Below, piece after piece: positions 18,701 to 29,447 of a stretch of 64,000 nt of DNA; position 1 is the stretch's first letter; each line of letters opens with the position of its first letter. Source of the DNA: Rhizobium sp. 32-5/1. GTDB lineage: Bacteria; Pseudomonadota; Alphaproteobacteria; Rhizobiales; Rhizobiaceae. Position numbers and translations under genes: made by a program. The notes below the pieces were generated by a model. It was not told where the DNA came from, ran no database searches, and saw only the letters and a program-made list of their open reading frames with translations. The stretch is taken from positions 2,187,501-2,251,500 of the forward strand of contig NZ_CP120638.1 of the NCBI RefSeq assembly GCF_029537235.1, read 5' to 3'.

Positions 18701-19692
18701 CGATCGTCGCAAAAGACCTTGAACCGGCCGATATTCCGGATCATTTCGGAAACAAGGACTACTCGCCCTACCGCTTCTTCTCGGCGGACGAGTGGTCAAA
18801 ATTCAGGGCCGATACGCCGCTGACGCTGACGGCCGACGAGGTGCAGCGGTTGCGCTCGCTGAACGACCCGATCGATCTCAGCGAAGTGCGCCGCATCTAT
18901 CTGTCGCTGTCGCGACTGCTTTCGGCCCATGTCGAATCCTCGCAGCTTCTGTTTGCGCAACGCCAGCGGTTTCTCTCGATGCCGGAGGAGGTGAAAACAC
19001 CCTTCGTTATCGGCATTGCCGGATCGGTCGCCGTCGGCAAATCCACCACTGCGCGTATCCTTGCCGAACTTCTCTCCCGCTGGCCATCGAGCCCGAAGGT
19101 TGATCTCGTGACGACCGACGGGTTCCTCTATCCGAATGCCGTGCTGCAGCGTGAAAACATCATGGATCGCAAGGGGTTCCCCGAAAGCTATGACATCGGC
19201 GCGCTGTTGCGGTTCCTGTCGGCGATCAAGGCGGGCCAGCCTTATGTGAAGGCGCCCTCCTACTCGCACCTGACCTATGACGTGCTGCCCGACAAGTTCA
19301 AGATCGTCGATCGACCCGATATCCTGATTTTCGAGGGTATCAACGTGCTGCAATCGCGCAATCTGCCGGCCGATGGCAAGATCGTGCCGATGGTTTCGGA
19401 TTTCTTCGACTTCTCTATCTATATCGATGCAGAGGAAAGCCTGATCCACAGCTGGTACGTCAACCGCTTCATGCACCTGCGGCAGACAGCCTTCAAGGAT
19501 CCGGACTCCTTCTTCAAGCGCTATGCGCAGATCAGCGAAGACGAAGCCCTGACCATTGCGGAGGGGTTGTGGCACAATATCAATCTAAAAAATCTGCGCC
19601 AGAACATCCTGCCGACCCGTCCGAGGGCGGACCTCATCCTGCAGAAGGGCGAGAATCATCTGACGGAAACGGTTGCGCTGCGCAAACTTTAA
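18697..19692 (+). CDS. coaA: Type I pantothenate kinase
   Basis: 331 residues, bacterial type I enzyme that phosphorylates pantothenate in the first committed step of coenzyme A synthesis. The P-loop GSVAVGKST is at residues 109-117, and the following TTDGFLYPN is a family signature. The motif RKGFPESYD is also diagnostic. The gene shares four bases with hisE and closes the his run, so CoA synthesis is probably co-transcribed with histidine genes, an arrangement common in rhizobia. It converges with alkB; the stops are only three bases apart. Confidence 0.96.
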   Translation: MTIVAKDLEPADIPDHFGNKDYSPYRFFSADEWSKFRADTPLTLTADEVQRLRSLNDPIDLSEVRRIYLSLSRLLSAHVESSQLLFAQRQRFLSMPEEVKTPFVIGIAGSVAVGKSTTARILAELLSRWPSSPKVDLVTTDGFLYPNAVLQRENIMDRKGFPESYDIGALLRFLSAIKAGQPYVKAPSYSHLTYDVLPDKFKIVDRPDILIFEGINVLQSRNLPADGKIVPMVSDFFDFSIYIDAEESLIHSWYVNRFMHLRQTAFKDPDSFFKRYAQISEDEALTIAEGLWHNINLKNLRQNILPTRPRADLILQKGENHLTETVALRKL

Positions 19693-19695
19693 GGA

Positions 19696-20307
19696 TCAGA
19701 GCGTGACGCGGCGTAGCGTCAGGTTGATACGTCCGCCATTCTTCAGAAGTGTTGATGTCGACGGGTAGATCTTGTCGACGCCGTGGAAACACAGGCGCCC
19801 CTCTCCGCCCAGCACAACGATATCGCCACTCGACAGCTTGAACGACAGCGTGCGCCCGCCCCGTTCATTGCCACCGACGCGGAACAGGCAGGTATCGCCG
19901 AGCGAGATCGACAGCACCGGTGTCTGAAGATCCTGCTCGTCGCGGTCCTGATGCAGGCCCATGCGAGCGTCATCGGTGTAGAAATTCACAAGACAGGCTT
20001 CCGGCGGCTTTCCACTGCCGCAGACCGTCGTCCAGATGTTCATGAGTTCGTCCGGCATTGGCGGCCAGGGTTTCCCAGTTACCGGATGTTCCGCCTGGTA
20101 GCGATAGCCGCGCTGTTTATCGGTGATCCAGCCAAGCGAACCGCAGTTGGTCATGCGCACCGACATCGGTTTGCCGGTTTTGGGCATTTCGGGCACGAAG
20201 AGAGGCGCTTGCAAAACGACCTTGCGGATCGTTTCGACCAGCGCCTCTTGCCGATCGCGATCGAGAAAGCCCGGCAGATGCCTGATACCCTTGGGCAGGA
20301 CCTGCAT
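19696..20307 (-). CDS. alkB: DNA oxidative demethylase AlkB
   Basis: 203-residue Fe(II)/2-oxoglutarate dioxygenase that removes methyl groups from 1-methyladenine and 3-methylcytosine in DNA. The iron ligands are visible: His119 and Asp121 (GLHQDRDEQD) and His175 (LCFHGVDKI). The 2-oxoglutarate arginines are Arg193 and Arg199 (GGRINLTLRRV). These match E. coli AlkB by spacing. The frame continues upstream without a stop, but ATG 20305-20307 gives the standard length. It is the third gene of a minus-strand set after a BON/LysM protein and a small exported protein; the spacing to the latter is 11 bases. Confidence 0.95.
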   Translation of the reverse strand: MQVLPKGIRHLPGFLDRDRQEALVETIRKVVLQAPLFVPEMPKTGKPMSVRMTNCGSLGWITDKQRGYRYQAEHPVTGKPWPPMPDELMNIWTTVCGSGKPPEACLVNFYTDDARMGLHQDRDEQDLQTPVLSISLGDTCLFRVGGNERGGRTLSFKLSSGDIVVLGGEGRLCFHGVDKIYPSTSTLLKNGGRINLTLRRVTL

Positions 20308-20318
20308 GACCGTCCCTT

Positions 20319-20761
20319 CTATTCCAGGCCCAGAACGGCGGGCGGCGCACCGAAGCGTTCCGCCCAGTCCAGATAGGTGACATCCGTCGGGCCGACCACG
20401 TGCTCGACCAGATTCCACCGCCCCGACTGGAAGCGTAGCAAGGCAAAGACCGTGAGCCCATCCATCATATCCGCCCCATCGGCAAAACTCGTCTCCTCGA
20501 TATCGATCGCTTCGCCACCCGGACGTTGCGGATCGACCTGGACGAAAGCCCACTTCGGCGTAGTGCGCAAGACGCTGACGACGAACTCGACCGGTCCGCG
20601 CATCTCGGATTCCACCGCGGGTCGCAAGGCGTCGAGAACCGCCGCCGCTCCGCGGAGCCTTTTGCCGGCTCATGGACCGTTTGCGCCGCGGCAAAACCCG
20701 CCCATGCGATCAGGAAGACCGCACCGAAAACCCGTAAAAACTGCTTCATGGAAGCGCTCAT
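20319..20761 (-). CDS. Small exported protein of unknown function, frameshifted as read
   Basis: I do not recognise the family. The start ATG (20759-20761) overlaps the preceding stop as ATGA. A signal peptide is clear in residues 5-25 (FLRVFGAVFLIAWAGFAAAQ). After about residue 40 the frame is lost near 20641-20650, within a GC-rich repeat. Restoring one base continues into DALRPAVESEMRGPVEFVV and on to FGAPPAVLGLE, giving 147 residues. The mature part looks like a compact alpha/beta domain with several aromatic positions (WAFVQVDP, LLRFQSGRWN). It sits between a BON/LysM protein and alkB and is probably coupled to both. Confidence 0.7.
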
Positions 20762-21231
20762 GCTTCCTCGATATCCGGAATGCGCAGGACCTGACCTGGG
20801 TAGATCTTGTCAGGATGGGTCAGCATGGGTTTGTTGGCATCGAAGATTGCGGTGTTCTTTGCGCCCTTGCCCTTGCCATACTGGGCCTCGGCAATCTTCC
20901 AGAGATTGTCGCCCTTCTTGACCGTGTAGAACACAGGATCTTTTGCCGCGACAGGCGCCTCGGCAGCATCCGCAACCTTCAGCTCGGAGGCTTCGACTTT
21001 CGATATTCCCAGCGTATTACCGACCGCGATGACGGCTTTTTCGAAAACGGACTGGTCCTTGACGACACCGGTCAAAACAACCTTGTCATCGACGACGGCA
21101 ACGTCCACCTTGTCGGTGCCGAGGTCATGGGATGCCAGTTCCTTTTTTACTGCCTCGACATCAGGCGCATCGTCGTCGCCACCAATTCCGAGCTTCTTGC
21201 CGGCGTTTTTGATAAAGCTGAAAAGGCCCAT
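20758..21231 (-). CDS. BON and LysM domain protein (Kbp/YgaU-like)
   Basis: 157 residues. The start MGLFSFIKNAGKKLG is nearly the same as in the E. coli potassium-binding protein Kbp (YgaU). A BON domain spans about residues 25-90 and a C-terminal LysM domain about 105-155 (FYTVKKGDNLWKIAEAQYG, then PGQVLRIP). E. coli Kbp binds K+ in the cytoplasm; the LysM unit otherwise binds peptidoglycan. There is no signal peptide, supporting a cytoplasmic site. It is the first gene of a minus-strand set with the exported protein and alkB, linked by an ATGA overlap. Confidence 0.88.
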   Translation of the reverse strand: MGLFSFIKNAGKKLGIGGDDDAPDVEAVKKELASHDLGTDKVDVAVVDDKVVLTGVVKDQSVFEKAVIAVGNTLGISKVEASELKVADAAEAPVAAKDPVFYTVKKGDNLWKIAEAQYGKGKGAKNTAIFDANKPMLTHPDKIYPGQVLRIPDIEEA

Positions 21232-21326
21232 CGCACATCTCCCTTGACGTTTTTGTCTCGGCCTAAAAGAGGGCAGTTGGTAGCAAAAGACAAGGCACTC
21301 ATCGCAAACTTGTCGTCTCAATCGCT

Positions 21327-21761
21327 TCAATCGCCATCCGGTCGTCCGCGCATTTTCTTGATCTCGCCGCGCCCGGTCTTGGCCTTCAGGCGCCGTTCGA
21401 TCGATCCCTTCGTCGGCTTGGTTTTTCGCCGCGGCGGCGGCGGCGGTTCGGCCGCCTTCAGGATCAGCTCCTTCAACCGCTCCCGCGCATCCTCGCGGTT
21501 GCGCTCCTGACTGCGGAACCGCGACGCCTCGATCATCAAGACGCCATCCTTGGAGACCTTGCGGCCGGCGAGCTTGATGGCATTGTCACGCACGCGTTCC
21601 GGCAGTGCGGGAGAGGCTGCGATACCGTAAAACAATTGTACCGCGGTCGAGACCTTGTTGACGTTCTGTCCGCCGGGGCCACCGGCCAGCACGAATTGCT
21701 CCGTCAGCTCCCAGCCGGCGATGACGATGCGGTCGTTGATGTAAAGCGGATCACTGGCCAT
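21327..21761 (-). CDS. arfB: Peptidyl-tRNA hydrolase ArfB (YaeJ family)
   Basis: 144 residues. The catalytic GGQ motif of class I release factors is present in LAGGPGGQNVNKVSTAV. The stop-codon recognition domains are absent and a basic C-terminal tail (RRKTKPTKG to IKKMRGRP) is present. This is the layout of ArfB, which rescues ribosomes stalled on non-stop mRNA by inserting its tail in the empty mRNA channel. I use ATG 21761; a GTG one codon upstream is possible. It stands alone between the LysM protein and pckA. Confidence 0.93.
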   Translation of the reverse strand: MASDPLYINDRIVIAGWELTEQFVLAGGPGGQNVNKVSTAVQLFYGIAASPALPERVRDNAIKLAGRKVSKDGVLMIEASRFRSQERNREDARERLKELILKAAEPPPPPRRKTKPTKGSIERRLKAKTGRGEIKKMRGRPDGD

Positions 21762-21822
21762 CACTGTCTTCCTTTGACAGCGTCTATCTCACAGGACGCG
21801 CGCGTTGAAAACGCCACGACGC

Positions 21823-21848
21823 AAAAACCCGGCTATAGAGCCGGGTTT
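21823..21848 (-). terminator. Rho-independent terminator of pckA
   Basis: Stem AAACCCGGCT / AGCCGGGTTT, 10 base pairs with a 4-base loop. On the minus strand it is followed by TTTTT, just beyond the pckA stop. Confidence 0.8.
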
Positions 21849-21874
21849 CACGTGAATCATCGCCTTCGATGCTT

Positions 21875-23485
<1,611 letters not shown>

Positions 23486-23823
23486 GGTTCAGCTTTCCTT
23501 CCCAATTTTGCCAAAAGGCCTTTGAATTTTTCGGACCATAAAAGCGGAATATCTAAAACACAAGATTGCAGATTAAAAAATGTAATAATTTCAGTATATT
23601 AATCGATTTAAAGAAAAATATCGCTTTTTTAATCGGTTGAAATTGCCGCTCCAAACGTCATATTCGACAGGAAGAATCGGGTTTCCCGGGTGCGGAAGAT
23701 TTTTGGTGTTTTACTTCGCCACAATTTGTTCCACCTTTATACTCAAGAAGCGCTTGGACTGGCGGCAGACGCCTGGGGCTGGATCATTCGACCAGGAGCG
23801 CCTTACTGATGGAGCCACTTACG
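23486..23823. promoter_or_regulatory. Divergent pckA/chvI control region
   Basis: 338 bases, clearly more AT-rich than the rest of the window, with no credible gene. Two near-palindromes, TTAATCGATTTAAA (23599-23612) and TTAATCGGTTGAAA (23629-23642), have a central CG as in LacI/GalR operators. They lie exactly 30 bases apart, about three helical turns. PckR is the obvious candidate regulator (inference). Confidence 0.55.
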
Positions 23824-24555
23824 ATGCAGACGATTGCACTTGTCGATGACGACCGAAATATCCTGACGTCCGTTTCCATTGCCCTGGAAGCGGAAGGGTA
23901 TAAGGTCGAGACCTATACCGACGGTGCTTCCGCCCTTGACGGACTTCTCGCCCGCCCGCCGCAGCTGGCGATCTTCGACATTAAGATGCCGCGCATGGAC
24001 GGCATGGAACTCCTGCGCCGGCTGCGCCAGAAATCCGATATTCCGGTGATCTTCCTGACGTCCAAGGATGAGGAAATCGACGAACTCTTCGGCCTGAAGA
24101 TGGGCGCGGACGATTTCATCACCAAACCGTTTTCCCAGAGGCTTCTGGTCGAGCGGGTCAAGGCGATTCTGCGACGCTCGGCAAACAGAGAGGCAGCTGC
24201 GGCCGCCAACGCCGCCGGAACCCCCAAGTCGGCCGCCGACATTCAGGCCCGCTCACTGGAGCGCGGTCAACTCGCCATGGACCAAGAACGCCATACCTGC
24301 ACCTGGAAGAACGAGCAGGTGACGCTGACCGTCACCGAATTCCTGATCCTGCATTCGCTGGCGCAGCGTCCCGGCGTCGTCAAGAGCCGCGATTCGCTGA
24401 TGGATGCCGCCTATGACGAGCAGGTCTATGTCGACGACCGCACCATCGACAGCCACATCAAGCGGCTGCGCAAGAAGTTCAAGATGGTCGACAACGATTT
24501 CGACATGATCGAAACCCTCTACGGTGTCGGCTATCGTTTCCGCGAATCCGCCTGA
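23824..24555 (+). CDS. chvI: Response regulator ChvI
   Basis: 243-residue OmpR-class regulator. The receiver has the acidic pair LVDDD, phosphoacceptor Asp52 ([11 protein letters not shown]), FLTSKDEE and FITKPFSQR. The C-terminal winged helix includes [16 protein letters not shown] and [17 protein letters not shown]. The sequence is close to the ChvI proteins of Agrobacterium and Sinorhizobium as I recall them; these regulate exopolysaccharide, motility, acid response and envelope genes with kinase ChvG/ExoS and periplasmic ExoR. A start five codons upstream (23809) is possible; 23824 gives the usual [10 protein letters not shown]. The kinase gene chvG follows. Confidence 0.97.
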   Translation: MQTIALVDDDRNILTSVSIALEAEGYKVETYTDGASALDGLLARPPQLAIFDIKMPRMDGMELLRRLRQKSDIPVIFLTSKDEEIDELFGLKMGADDFITKPFSQRLLVERVKAILRRSANREAAAAANAAGTPKSAADIQARSLERGQLAMDQERHTCTWKNEQVTLTVTEFLILHSLAQRPGVVKSRDSLMDAAYDEQVYVDDRTIDSHIKRLRKKFKMVDNDFDMIETLYGVGYRFRESA

Positions 24556-24741
24556 TTGTCACTGTGGGTTGTAGGGCACGGGTTGCGGCGGGGCCAGACT
24601 GGCGCGTTGCCTGACCTGCCTGTATGATTGTGTCGGGTTCCGCGCTTAAACCCATCTCGATGGCCTTGGGCTGAATGCCTGCCATACTCTTTAAGGACCG
24701 CACTGGCGGAAGTGGAAGGCTTGGTCGAAGTCTTGCGAAAC

Positions 24742-26505
24742 ATGGATGGGGATGACACCGACGGAAGAGGCCCTTCCGATCGGCGATGGGCGCATCCGTT
24801 TACCCTTGTCCGCCGCATCTTCGGCAATGCCGTCTTTTCCAGCCTGACACGCCGTATCCTTTTCTTCAATCTCGTCGCCCTCGTCGTTCTGGTCGGCGGC
24901 ATCATGTATCTCAACCAGTTTCGCGAGGGACTGATCGACGCGCGTGTCGAAAGCCTGTTGACCCAGGGCGAAATCATCGCTGGCGCGATCGCGGCGTCCG
25001 CCTCCGTCGATACCAATTCGATTACCATCGACCCGGAAAAACTGCTCGAATTGCAGGCAGGGCAGAGCATCACCCCGCTGCCGAGCGACGAGGACCTCGA
25101 ATTTCCGATCACCCAGGAGCGCGTGGCGCCCGTTTTGCGGCGGCTGATTTCGCCCACTAGAACCCGCGCCCGCCTGTTCGATGCCGATGCCGATCTGCTG
25201 CTTGATTCCCGCCACCTCTATACCGGTGGCCAGGTGCTGCGTTTCGATCTGCCGCCGATCGATCCGGAACCGGCCACCTGGTCGGAACGGCTGAATGGGC
25301 TGTTCAACCGCATCCTGCAGCCCGGCAATCTGCCGCTCTACAAGGAGCCACCCGGCGGCAACGGCTCGATCTATCCCGAGGTCATGAATGCGCTTACCGG
25401 TGTCCGTGGCGCTGTGGTGCGCGTTACAGAGAAGGGCGAGCTGATCGTCTCCGTCGCCGTGCCGGTGCAGCGGTTCCGTGCCGTGCTCGGCGTGTTGCTC
25501 CTATCGACCCAGGCGGGCGATATCGACAAAATCGTCCATGCCGAGCGCCTCGCCATCATACGCGTCTTCGGGGTGGCGGCCCTCGTCAACGTCATCCTGT
25601 CGCTGCTTCTGTCGAGCACGATCGCCAATCCCTTGCGCCGGCTGTCTGCGGCAGCCGTTCGTGTCCGCCGTGGTGGCGCTAAGGAGCGCGAGGAAATCCC
25701 GGATTTTTCCTCCCGCCAGGATGAGATCGGCAATCTCTCCGTGGCACTGCGCGAAATGACGACTGCACTCTACGACAGGATTGCCGCGATCGAGAATTTT
25801 GCGGCTGATGTCAGCCACGAACTGAAAAACCCGCTGACCTCGCTGCGCAGCGCCGTCGAGACCTTGCCGCTGGCCCGCACCGACGATTCCAAGAAGCGAC
25901 TGATGGACGTCATCCAGCACGACGTGCGCCGCCTCGATCGCCTGATCAGCGATATTTCGGATGCGTCGCGGCTGGATGCCGAATTGGCGCGCAGCGATGC
26001 CAGCATTGTCGATCTGGAAAAGCTGCTTGGCGATCTCGTCAGTATTTCGCGCCAGATCCGCAGCCACAAGAAGGCCGTGCTTCTCGATTTCGTCGTCGAT
26101 CGCAAGGATAATCCGAAAGCGCGCTTTGCCGTTGCCGGCTATGAACTGCGCATCGGCCAGATCATTACCAACCTGATCGAGAACGCCCGTTCCTTCGTGC
26201 CCGATCCGGGTGGCCGGATCGTCGTTCGGCTGACGCGGACCCGCAGCCGCTGCCTGATCCATGTCGAGGACAATGGTCCCGGCATTCAGGCGGAAGACAT
26301 CGACCGCATCTTCGAGCGATTCTACACGGATCGACCGGATGGCGAGGATTTCGGCCAGAATTCCGGGCTTGGCCTGTCGATTTCGCGCCAGATCGCCGAA
26401 GCGCATGATGGAACGCTGAAGGCCGAAAACATCATTGATGCCAAGACCGGAACCATCGCCGGCGCGCGGTTCATCCTGTCCCTGCCGATCGAGTCCAACC
26501 CGTGA
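24742..26505 (+). CDS. chvG: Sensor histidine kinase ChvG (ExoS)
   Basis: 587 residues from ATG 24742; starts up to 114 bases earlier remain possible. Two membrane segments (about residues 32-52, LVALVVLVGGIMYL, and 268-290, VAALVNVILSLLLSS) enclose a periplasmic sensor domain of about 210 residues, the part that binds ExoR in relatives. HAMP and HisKA regions follow; the phosphoacceptor is His359 in DVSHELKNPLTSLR. The N-box NLIENARSF and the G-boxes DNGPGI and GLGLSISRQI complete the catalytic domain. ChvG/ChvI control the switch to acidic, host-associated life and succinoglycan synthesis. The gene overlaps hprK by four bases (GTGA), coupling it to the PTS regulator genes. Confidence 0.96.
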   Translation: MDGDDTDGRGPSDRRWAHPFTLVRRIFGNAVFSSLTRRILFFNLVALVVLVGGIMYLNQFREGLIDARVESLLTQGEIIAGAIAASASVDTNSITIDPEKLLELQAGQSITPLPSDEDLEFPITQERVAPVLRRLISPTRTRARLFDADADLLLDSRHLYTGGQVLRFDLPPIDPEPATWSERLNGLFNRILQPGNLPLYKEPPGGNGSIYPEVMNALTGVRGAVVRVTEKGELIVSVAVPVQRFRAVLGVLLLSTQAGDIDKIVHAERLAIIRVFGVAALVNVILSLLLSSTIANPLRRLSAAAVRVRRGGAKEREEIPDFSSRQDEIGNLSVALREMTTALYDRIAAIENFAADVSHELKNPLTSLRSAVETLPLARTDDSKKRLMDVIQHDVRRLDRLISDISDASRLDAELARSDASIVDLEKLLGDLVSISRQIRSHKKAVLLDFVVDRKDNPKARFAVAGYELRIGQIITNLIENARSFVPDPGGRIVVRLTRTRSRCLIHVEDNGPGIQAEDIDRIFERFYTDRPDGEDFGQNSGLGLSISRQIAEAHDGTLKAENIIDAKTGTIAGARFILSLPIESNP

Positions 26506-26966
26506 CCGCCACGCCCTTCAATGTGCACGGCACGGCTATTGTGCTTGGGACGAGGGGATTTCTGCTGGTTGGACCATCCGGGACAGGAAAATCGACGCTC
26601 GCATTGACGCTGATGACGCAAGCAAGGCTGCATGGGGTCTATGCGGCTCTGATCGGCGACGATCAGGTTTTTGTCTCTGTAACCGGTGGACAGGTGATTG
26701 CACTTGGTCCGGAATCCATCCACGGCCTTCTGGAAATTCGCGGTGCCGGTATCGCTAACGTCGAGACGATTCCGTCCGCCGTTCTCCATTTCGCTCTCCG
26801 TCCGATCAGGATCGAAAAAGCGGATCGCCTGCCGCCCGAGGAGGAAGTCCATTGGCTGAGTGAGCGGATGTCTTTGCCTCTGCTGCGCTTGCCCTATGGC
26901 GACGGGCAGGATTCCTTTGCGATTTTGGAGCACTTCCTGCCTCAAAATTCAGCGTTTTGGGGATGA
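26502..26966 (+). CDS. hprK: Short HPr kinase/phosphorylase (C-terminal domain type)
   Basis: 154 residues, only the catalytic half of the Bacillus enzyme (about 310 residues), as usual in alphaproteobacteria. The P-loop is GPSGTGKST (residues 24-32), followed by LIGDDQVFV and by IHGLLEIRGAGI, which match the HPrK signature. It is expected to phosphorylate HPr on a serine (see the HPr gene 555 bases downstream) and so link energy state to the PTS relay. The start is GTG at 26502 within the GTGA overlap with chvG. About 150 bases without a gene follow before the EIIA gene. Confidence 0.94.
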   Translation: MTATPFNVHGTAIVLGTRGFLLVGPSGTGKSTLALTLMTQARLHGVYAALIGDDQVFVSVTGGQVIALGPESIHGLLEIRGAGIANVETIPSAVLHFALRPIRIEKADRLPPEEEVHWLSERMSLPLLRLPYGDGQDSFAILEHFLPQNSAFWG

Positions 26967-27113
26967 GTATATCGCAATTGCTGTCTCTGCGGCATTTTGG
27001 GCTTGCACTTCGGCTTTTCCTTGCCAAGATGGCCGCCCCAAAGGTGGACGAAATTGCTGCATTGCGATATCTGACCATCGAAGCGTTGCAGATGCACTTG
27101 GAGCATAGACATT

Positions 27114-27515
27114 ATGATCGGACTTGTGCTTGTCACACACGGCAAGCTGGCTGAAGAGTTTCGTCATGCACTTGAGCATGTGGTCGGTCCGCAAAAGGCC
27201 ATCGAAACTGTCTGTATCGGCCCCGAAGACGACATGGATCAACGGCGCCAGGATATTCTGGAGGCCGTCATCTCCGCCGATTCAGGCAAGGGTGTCATCA
27301 TTCTCACCGACATGTTTGGCGGTACACCGTCAAATTTGGCCATTTCCGTGATGAAAAGCGGCGTTATCGAGGTGATTGCTGGCGTTAACCTGCCGATGCT
27401 GATCAAGCTGGCCGGCGTGCGGAGCGAAAGCGACATGGACCGAGCTTTGGTCGAGGCGTCGGAAGCCGGTCGTAAATACATCAATGTCGCCAGCCGCGTG
27501 CTCAGCGGTAAGTAA
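27114..27515 (+). CDS. manX: PTS EIIA component, mannose type (regulatory)
   Basis: 133 residues matching the EIIA-Man fold. The phosphorylated histidine is His9 in VLVTHGKLAEEF, and the active-site loop TDMFGGTPSN is present. There is no IIB, IIC or IID partner here, so it probably serves regulation rather than sugar uptake. In rhizobia this protein, HPr and EI-Ntr form a phosphate relay that affects carbon, nitrogen and potassium functions. The HPr gene follows after five bases, so the two are co-translated or nearly so. Confidence 0.92.
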   Translation: MIGLVLVTHGKLAEEFRHALEHVVGPQKAIETVCIGPEDDMDQRRQDILEAVISADSGKGVIILTDMFGGTPSNLAISVMKSGVIEVIAGVNLPMLIKLAGVRSESDMDRALVEASEAGRKYINVASRVLSGK

Positions 27516-27520
27516 CCGGA

Positions 27521-27805
27521 ATGCACGCGCCGATGCCGCTCTCCCGTGAATTGCTGATCGTCAACAAAAGAGGCCTGCATGCCCGCGCCTCTGCCAAGTT
27601 CGTACAGATGGTCGAAGGCTATGACGCCGAAATCACCGTGTCGAAGGACGGCATGACTGTCGGCGGCACATCGATCATGGGCCTGATGATGCTGGCTGCC
27701 AGCACCGGATGCACCATCTTTGTCACCGCAAGCGGTGTACAGGCCCAGACGGCGCTTGATGCGCTCGACGCTCTCGTCGCCGACAAGTTCGGTGAGGAAA
27801 TGTAA
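27521..27805 (+). CDS. ptsH: Phosphocarrier protein HPr
   Basis: 94 residues. The catalytic histidine is His20 in RGLHARASAKF. The regulatory serine targeted by HPr kinase is Ser51 in GGTSIMGLMML. This pairs with hprK upstream, so the two ends of the Ser-phosphorylation switch are encoded together. A second in-frame ATG (codon 5) could also serve as start. The reading frame ends 15 bases before a long palindrome in the ahcY promoter. Confidence 0.94.
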   Translation: MHAPMPLSRELLIVNKRGLHARASAKFVQMVEGYDAEITVSKDGMTVGGTSIMGLMMLAASTGCTIFVTASGVQAQTALDALDALVADKFGEEM

Positions 27806-27819
27806 GTCAACGACATAAA

Positions 27820-27841
27820 CATATAAAGACCTCTTTATATG
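27820..27841. promoter_or_regulatory. Palindromic operator upstream of ahcY
   Basis: Perfect inverted repeat with 10-base arms CATATAAAGA and TCTTTATATG and a CC spacer, 139 bases before the ahcY start. From memory, ATATAAAGA-type palindromes precede methionine-cycle genes in Rhizobiales and are attributed to an ArsR-type SAH-responsive regulator. I could not check this. Confidence 0.6.
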
Positions 27842-27979
27842 ACTGTTGCTCCAGGCGCTTTTTCCTGATAGGGGAATGCCAAACTCCCGCATCTGTTCGG
27901 GAGAACATGATTCTGTGCCACGCCTTCGCCTCTCTTATCTGGGGCCGGCCGGCGGAATGCCACCAGTCAGGAGACATCC

Positions 27980-29380
27980 ATGAGCACCACCAACGACTAT
28001 ATTGTTGCCGATATCGGCCTCGCCGACTTCGGTCGCAAGGAAATCACCATCGCCGAAACCGAAATGCCGGGCCTGATGGCCTGCCGCGAAGAATTCGGCG
28101 CGTCCAAGCCGCTGAAGGGCGCACGCATCACCGGCTCGCTGCACATGACCATCCAGACAGCCGTTCTGATCGAGACTCTTGCCGTTCTCGGTGCGGAGAT
28201 CCGCTGGGCCTCCTGCAACATCTTCTCGACGCAGGACCATGCTGCCGCCGCGATCGCTGCTAGCGGCATCCCGGTCTACGCCGTCAAGGGAGAAACTCTT
28301 GAAGACTATTGGATCTACACGGACAAGATCTTCCAGTGGGCCGATGGCGGCGTCTCCAACATGATCCTCGACGATGGCGGCGACGCCACCATGTATATCC
28401 TGCTCGGCGCCCGTGCCGAAGCTGGCGAAGACGTCTTGTCGAACCCGACTTCCGAGGAAGAGGAAATCCTCGTCGCCCAGATCAAGAAGCGCCTCGCCGC
28501 TTCACCGGGCTGGTTCACCAAGCAGCGCGATGCGATCAAGGGCGTGACCGAGGAAACCACGACCGGCGTCAATCGCCTGTACCAGCTCCAGGCCAAGGGC
28601 CTCCTGCCCTTCCCGGCGATCAACGTCAACGATTCCGTCACCAAGTCGAAGTTCGACAACAAGTACGGCTGCAAGGAATCGCTGGTTGACGGTATCCGCC
28701 GCGGCACCGACGTGATGATGGCCGGCAAGGTTGCCGTCGTCTGCGGTTACGGTGATGTCGGCAAGGGTTCAGCTGCCTCGCTGTCGGGCGCCGGCGCCCG
28801 CGTCAAGGTCACGGAAGTTGATCCGATCTGCGCCCTGCAGGCCGCCATGGACGGTTTCGAAGTCGTCCAGCTCGAGGACGTGGTCTCTTCCGCCGATATC
28901 TTCATCACGACGACCGGCAACAAGGACGTCATCCGCATGGACCACATGCGCGAAATGAAGGACATGGCGATCGTCGGCAATATCGGTCACTTCGACAACG
29001 AGATCCAAGTCGCATCGCTCAAGAACCTCAAGTGGACAAACATCAAGCCGCAGGTCGACATGATCGAGTTCCCGAAGGGCAACCGCATGATCCTGCTTTC
29101 GGAAGGCCGCCTGCTCAACCTCGGCAATGCCACCGGCCACCCGTCCTTCGTCATGTCTGCCTCGTTCTCGAACCAGGTACTGGCGCAGATTGAACTGTTC
29201 ACGAAGGGCGATCAGTACGGCAAGGAAGTCTACGTTCTGCCGAAACACCTCGATGAAAAGGTCGCGCGTCTGCATCTTGCCAAGCTCGGCGTGAAGCTGA
29301 CGGAGCTCTCCGAGGAACAGGCCGGCTATATCGGTGTGCCGACGCAGGGCCCGTTCAAGTCGGAACACTACCGCTACTAA
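27980..29380 (+). CDS. ahcY: Adenosylhomocysteinase
   Basis: 466 residues. It hydrolyses S-adenosylhomocysteine to adenosine and homocysteine, clearing the inhibitor of methyltransferases and feeding the methionine cycle. The NAD-binding Rossmann motif [10 protein letters not shown] is present, preceded by [11 protein letters not shown]. The substrate-binding regions [15 protein letters not shown] and [14 protein letters not shown] are intact, and the C-terminal KSEHYRY contains the conserved Lys/Tyr pair. AGGAG precedes the ATG. A strong terminator follows. The neighbouring divL gene is in the same direction but separated by 400 bases. Confidence 0.98.
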   Translation: MSTTNDYIVADIGLADFGRKEITIAETEMPGLMACREEFGASKPLKGARITGSLHMTIQTAVLIETLAVLGAEIRWASCNIFSTQDHAAAAIAASGIPVYAVKGETLEDYWIYTDKIFQWADGGVSNMILDDGGDATMYILLGARAEAGEDVLSNPTSEEEEILVAQIKKRLAASPGWFTKQRDAIKGVTEETTTGVNRLYQLQAKGLLPFPAINVNDSVTKSKFDNKYGCKESLVDGIRRGTDVMMAGKVAVVCGYGDVGKGSAASLSGAGARVKVTEVDPICALQAAMDGFEVVQLEDVVSSADIFITTTGNKDVIRMDHMREMKDMAIVGNIGHFDNEIQVASLKNLKWTNIKPQVDMIEFPKGNRMILLSEGRLLNLGNATGHPSFVMSASFSNQVLAQIELFTKGDQYGKEVYVLPKHLDEKVARLHLAKLGVKLTELSEEQAGYIGVPTQGPFKSEHYRY

Positions 29381-29408
29381 TCCTTACCCGGATAATCCAC
29401 AACATATA

Positions 29409-29447
29409 GAAGCCGCGATCTTGACAAGAGATCGCGGCTTCTTTTTT
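29409..29447 (+). terminator. Rho-independent terminator of ahcY
   Basis: 13-base-pair stem GAAGCCGCGATCT / AGATCGCGGCTTC with a 7-base loop, followed by six T residues. It is the strongest terminator in the window. Confidence 0.93.

Noticed and set aside
27842..27979. SAM/SAH riboswitch upstream of ahcY
   Set aside because: Only a weak 6-pair hairpin (CTCCCG/CGGGAG) is seen; no conserved SAM-II or SAH core could be matched. The palindrome points to protein control.
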